Source of the DNA: JALOTE01 sp031422195
GTDB taxonomy: Bacteria; Pseudomonadota; Alphaproteobacteria; Rhizobiales; Rhizobiaceae
Length of the DNA: 18,019 bases
Assembly: GCA_031422195.1 (NCBI GenBank)
Contig: JANOPZ010000118.1
Location: forward strand, 1 to 18,019
Direction: 5' to 3'
Shown here: in pieces, positions 14,839 through 18,019 of the stretch
Layout: the number at the start of each line of letters is the position of its first letter
Position numbering within the stretch: the stretch's first letter is position 1
Made by a program: the position numbers and the translations under genes
The notes under the pieces: generated by a model
Seen by the model: only the letters and a program-made list of their open reading frames with translations
Told to the model about the DNA's origin: nothing
The model's database searches: none

Positions 14839-16353
14839 ATGACGGATGTTTTTGCAATCAGAGGCCTTAAAAAATCCTTCGGCAGGGTCAATGTTCTGCT
14901 TGGATTTGACCTTGATATGCGCCCCGGCGAAGTTGTTGTTCTGATGGGAGCCAATGGGGCCGGAAAATCAACATTGGTGAAAATCATGTGCGGTTCGTTC
15001 CGTGCAGATGCCGGGCAAATGACATTGAACGGCAAGCCTTATGCGCCGCCGAATGCTGCTGCTGCTCTTTCACACGGGGTGGTAACAGTCCATCAGTCGA
15101 TCGACGATGGTGTGATCCCTGACCTTGATGTTGCCACCAATCTAATGCTGAGCCGATTAACTGAACCAGGCGCGCGCTTAATGCTGCGCGACAAAGTTTT
15201 GAGAAAAGAGGCCCAAGCTGTTGCAGCCAGCATGGGTCTCAATGTGGATGTCAGGCAGCGGGTATCAGATTTAGGGGTTGCCGACCGCCAGATGATCGCA
15301 ATTGCCCGCGCTATGGCTTACAGTCCGAAGGTTCTTATTCTCGATGAGCCCACCTCTTCATTGTCTGCGGTGGAGGCAGACAGGCTGTTTGCTTTGATTG
15401 ATCGGTTACGTGCGCAGGGCGTTGCAATTCTGTACATTTCCCACCGGATGTCCGACATACGCCGTATCGCTGACCGCATCATTTGTATGCGCGACGGTGC
15501 AATTTCGGGTGTGTTTGATAAAGCGCCGCTTGACTATGACGGCGCCGTGTCTGCGATGCTGGGGCGCAAGATTACACAAGTGGACTTTGAGCCCCAAAGT
15601 GGAATGGCGCCGGTCTTGGAACTTCAAAACATGACACTAAGGGCCAATAGCAGGCCCTTTGATCTGGCGTTTGCGGATGGCGAAATTGTCGCCATTACCG
15701 GCTTGTTAGGCAGCGGGAAAAGTGAGTTTGCCGATATTGTTTTTGGTCTGGGCAAGCCGAGATCGGGACAGATGCTTTTAAGTGGCAAGCCCTATCAACC
15801 GCGCTCGCCTGTCCAAGCCATAGCAGCGGGCGTCTTTATGTCGTCCAAAGACCGCGCAAGCAATGCTGTAATTCCGGCGTTTGATATCGACAATAATATG
15901 ACATTGCCGTTTTTCGTGAAATTCAGCCGGTTATCTTTGTTGAGCAAAAAGCTGCAAAAGCGGGCTACAGAAAACATCATCAAGCAATTGGGCATTGTGT
16001 GCCGGTCGGGGAAGGATGCCATCGGCACTTTGTCTGGAGGCAACCAGCAAAAAGTAATGATAGGCCGCTGGCTGCTTGCTGATTGCAAAGTGCTTTTGCT
16101 TGATGAGCCGTTTCAAGGCGTTGATATTGGTGCACGGCGCGATATTGGGCGCCATATCCGCAAAACAGCAATCAAACGCGCGACATTGATTTTTGTGTCG
16201 GAACTGGACGAAGCATTGGAAATTGCCGATCGCATCATCGTGCTGCACGAAGGTTCTGTTGTGGGCGAGCATTTGAATGCTAAAGTGGATATGAATTCTT
16301 TGGTTGCGCAAGTTTCTGGTACGCCACGCGAAATTTCGATGGCAAACCTATGA
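14839..16353 (+). CDS. Ribose-type sugar ABC transporter, dual ATPase
   Basis: The product has 504 residues with two ABC ATPase domains in one chain, as in RbsA/XylG. Domain 1 has Walker A GANGAGKST (37-45), a degenerate signature LGVADRQMIAIARAM, Walker B VLILDEPTSSLS and the H-loop in YISHRM. Domain 2 has Walker A GLLGSGKSE, full signature LSGGNQQKV, Walker B VLLLDEPFQGVDIGAR, and Glu in place of the switch His (FVSELDEAL), all usual for the family. It powers sugar import at the inner membrane. A TTG lies just before the ATG at 14839; the ATG is preferred, with TAGGCG about 9 nt upstream. The stop overlaps the permease start by 4 nt. Divergence from the kinase operon over a shared control region suggests it imports the kinase's substrate. 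Confidence 0.92.
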   Translation: MTDVFAIRGLKKSFGRVNVLLGFDLDMRPGEVVVLMGANGAGKSTLVKIMCGSFRADAGQMTLNGKPYAPPNAAAALSHGVVTVHQSIDDGVIPDLDVATNLMLSRLTEPGARLMLRDKVLRKEAQAVAASMGLNVDVRQRVSDLGVADRQMIAIARAMAYSPKVLILDEPTSSLSAVEADRLFALIDRLRAQGVAILYISHRMSDIRRIADRIICMRDGAISGVFDKAPLDYDGAVSAMLGRKITQVDFEPQSGMAPVLELQNMTLRANSRPFDLAFADGEIVAITGLLGSGKSEFADIVFGLGKPRSGQMLLSGKPYQPRSPVQAIAAGVFMSSKDRASNAVIPAFDIDNNMTLPFFVKFSRLSLLSKKLQKRATENIIKQLGIVCRSGKDAIGTLSGGNQQKVMIGRWLLADCKVLLLDEPFQGVDIGARRDIGRHIRKTAIKRATLIFVSELDEALEIADRIIVLHEGSVVGEHLNAKVDMNSLVAQVSGTPREISMANL

Positions 16354-17369
16354 TGAAGCATGAAAAATTATTGACCTTTGCTATTCGGTTTGGGTTCCTG
16401 CTGCTCCTCGCCGGATTAGCGATTTATTTCAGCATCGCCGCATCCGGGTTTGCTTCGCCTAAATCTGCAGTATTCATCCTGCAATCTGTGGCCATCACGG
16501 GCATTTTGGCACTCGGCGTGACGTGTACTCTGGTGGTGGGTGGATTTGACCTTTCAATCGGGTCGGTCGCGACATCCGCTCTAATGCTGTCGGCCTATTC
16601 GATGGTTATTTTGGAACAGTCGGCGTTTACGGCTGTGTGTCTTTGCCTTGCGATGGGTGCGCTTGTTGGCTTGGTTAATGGTCTATTAATCGTCAAATTT
16701 CGGGTTCCTGATCTATTGGCCACATTGGGAATGATGTTCCTTTTGATTGGCCTGCAGCGCATACCGACACAAGGAAATTCCATCGCAACGGGCATGAGCC
16801 TTCCAAATGGCAATGTTGCTGAAGGCACATTTTCCAGCGCATTCCTTTGGTTGGGGCGTCACCGGTTCGATATGTTTATAGAAGATTTGCTTCCGGTTCC
16901 CGTCGTTGTTTTCATCGTTGCCTGTGTGCTGATCTGGGTATTTCTCGAACTAACGAGGCATGGGCGGATCATGTATGCCGTAGGCTCTAACGAGCGGGCT
17001 GCCGCTCTGGTTGGGGCAAACGTAAATCGGTATAAAATCGCGGCCTATATGATCTCCGGCGTGATGGCCTCAATTGGGGGCATTTTATTGGCCGCCCGTT
17101 TGGGTCGCGGCGATATCGCCAGCGGAAACAACCTGCTTTTGGACAGTGTCGCTGCCGCACTTATCGGTTTTGCAGTTTTGGGAGCTGCCCGCCCGAATGC
17201 TTTTGGCACTGCAATGGGTGCACTTTTCGTCGGGATATTGCTGCAAGGACTCACAATGATGAACGCACCATATTACACGCAAGACTTTGTCAAAGGCGTG
17301 GTTTTGGTAGGGGCGCTTGTCTTCACTTTTTACCTCAGTGCGAAACGTGGCACGGGGCACAAAACTTAG
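16350..17369 (+). CDS. Ribose-type sugar ABC transporter permease
   Basis: The product has 339 residues, full length for RbsC-like permeases, with eight to ten hydrophobic segments. Motifs are GGFDLSIGSVATSALMLSAYS (about 65-85), FRVPDLLATLGMMFLLIGLQR, GRIMYAVGSNERAAALVGANVNRYK (the cytoplasmic coupling loop), and LLDSVAAALIGFAVLGAARPNAFGTAMGA. It forms a homodimeric channel with the ATPase. The ATG at 16350 overlaps the ATPase stop; an adjacent ATG at 16353 is an equal candidate. The binding-protein gene follows after 25 nt. It is intact, in contrast to the damaged permease at 551-1321, so the two transporter loci differ in condition. Confidence 0.92.
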   Translation: MMKHEKLLTFAIRFGFLLLLAGLAIYFSIAASGFASPKSAVFILQSVAITGILALGVTCTLVVGGFDLSIGSVATSALMLSAYSMVILEQSAFTAVCLCLAMGALVGLVNGLLIVKFRVPDLLATLGMMFLLIGLQRIPTQGNSIATGMSLPNGNVAEGTFSSAFLWLGRHRFDMFIEDLLPVPVVVFIVACVLIWVFLELTRHGRIMYAVGSNERAAALVGANVNRYKIAAYMISGVMASIGGILLAARLGRGDIASGNNLLLDSVAAALIGFAVLGAARPNAFGTAMGALFVGILLQGLTMMNAPYYTQDFVKGVVLVGALVFTFYLSAKRGTGHKT

Positions 17370-17394
17370 TTCAGCTTATGAGAGGAGAATTATC

Positions 17395-18019
17395 ATGCTG
17401 AGACGGGAAGTGTTAAAATTTATGGGGGGCGTGGGCTTAGCTTTTGGGATGGTGGGTTCGGCTTTCGCCGAAATGCCAGCACCTTTTGATAAGCCTGCCG
17501 ATGTTAAAATCGCTTTGGTGCGTTATTTGTCGACGGGAGATTTTTTTCAATCCTATCTTTCAGGCGTTGAAAATCAGGCCAAAGCTCTCGGTGTGCAATT
17601 GCAAGTTTTTGACAGCCGTCAAGATGCTGCTTTGCAGGCCGACATGGTTGATCAAGCCATTGCACTGGGAGTTCAGGGCATTATTATCCAACACGGTTTG
17701 ACCGAATCGATGAAGGACGCCGCCCAGCGCGCCGTTGCAGCCGGTATTAAAGTTGTGGCTTTCGATGTGAACGTTGAAAATCCAGCCATTCCGCAAATTG
17801 AACAGTCTGATTATTTGCTAGGCAAACTTGCTTTGGAGCAGGCCCTAAAAGACAATGGAACCGCCTTTACCGCAGGGTATGTTTATGTGCCCGGCATAGC
17901 GCCTCTCGATCGCCGCGATGTGGCTTGGAAAGATGTCAAAAAGGCCAATCCGGGTATTGTTGAAGCTGCTGTCTTTGGCACCTTAGACAACCCAATTGCA
18001 AACTCTGTTGCCAATCAGG
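17395..18019 (+). CDS. Sugar ABC transporter periplasmic binding protein, 3' end outside window
   Basis: This frame translates from ATG at 17395 to the window end (208 codons) without a stop; AGAGGAG lies 7 nt upstream. The first 25 residues are a signal peptide with a twin-arginine-like start (LRREVLKFMGG) and an AFA-EM cleavage site. The mature part shows the periplasmic binding protein type 1 fold: VKIALVRYLSTGDFFQSYLSGVENQAKALG, FDSRQDAALQADMVDQAIALGVQGIIIQHG, and AGIKVVAFDVNV. It would capture the sugar in the periplasm for the ATPase and permease just upstream. Binding residues cannot be assigned without a structure comparison. Genetic linkage points to a 5-modified ribose as ligand (inference). 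Confidence 0.9.
   Translation, partial: MLRREVLKFMGGVGLAFGMVGSAFAEMPAPFDKPADVKIALVRYLSTGDFFQSYLSGVENQAKALGVQLQVFDSRQDAALQADMVDQAIALGVQGIIIQHGLTESMKDAAQRAVAAGIKVVAFDVNVENPAIPQIEQSDYLLGKLALEQALKDNGTAFTAGYVYVPGIAPLDRRDVAWKDVKKANPGIVEAAVFGTLDNPIANSVANQ

Overview
The window looks like a catabolic region of an alphaproteobacterial chromosome or large replicon. That placement rests on recalled family resemblance (Hyphomicrobiales-like ABC transporters, ROK and SorC/DeoR-type regulators, a fused B12-dependent diol dehydratase) and on moderate GC, not on a database search. No rRNA, tRNA, CRISPR or phage genes were seen. Nearly every gene is for uptake or breakdown of small carbon compounds.

Layout. 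(1) 1-1912 is a decaying rhamnose-type sugar ABC locus: the 5' part of a periplasmic binding protein (-), a permease (-) that has lost about 70 internal codons, and the C-terminal half of a ROK regulator (+). The last two meet head to head at a rearrangement scar near 1300-1321. (2) 2019-8027, all on -, is a five-gene set: a fused large+medium subunit of a coenzyme-B12-dependent diol/glycerol-type dehydratase, its small subunit, an isochorismatase-family cysteine hydrolase, an APC-family permease and an SDR oxidoreductase. (3) 8161-11246, on +, holds a second SDR, a 16-bp tandem repeat, an IS3-type transposase remnant, and a transketolase split into two adjacent genes. (4) 11346-14695, on -, is an operon of an MTR-kinase-like gene, an MTR-1-P-isomerase-like gene and a SorC-family regulator. 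(5) 14839-18019, on +, is a ribose-type ABC transporter (ATPase, permease, binding protein), cut by the window end.

How it may work together. The ABC transporter and the kinase/isomerase pair diverge from one control region. That region carries a perfect 16-bp palindrome placed exactly in the spacer of the kinase promoter, a classic repressor site probably bound by the SorC protein of the same operon. This arm would import a 5-modified ribose (5-methylthioribose or 5-deoxyribose are the obvious candidates), phosphorylate it at C1 and isomerise it to the ribulose 1-phosphate. The usual next enzymes (a MtnB-type dehydratase or class II aldolase) are not in the window. The split transketolase and second SDR lie close by and may act downstream, but this is inference.

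The dehydratase arm is the most intriguing. Its catalytic residues are all conserved, but the two residues that in Klebsiella diol dehydratase contact the substrate's C3 end (Ser301, Gln336) are Asp308 and Ala343 here. With an APC permease and a cysteine hydrolase in the same run, this suggests an unusual 1,2-diol, possibly larger or amine-bearing, rather than propanediol or glycerol. There is no sign of a microcompartment, and no dehydratase reactivase or aldehyde dehydrogenase in the window.
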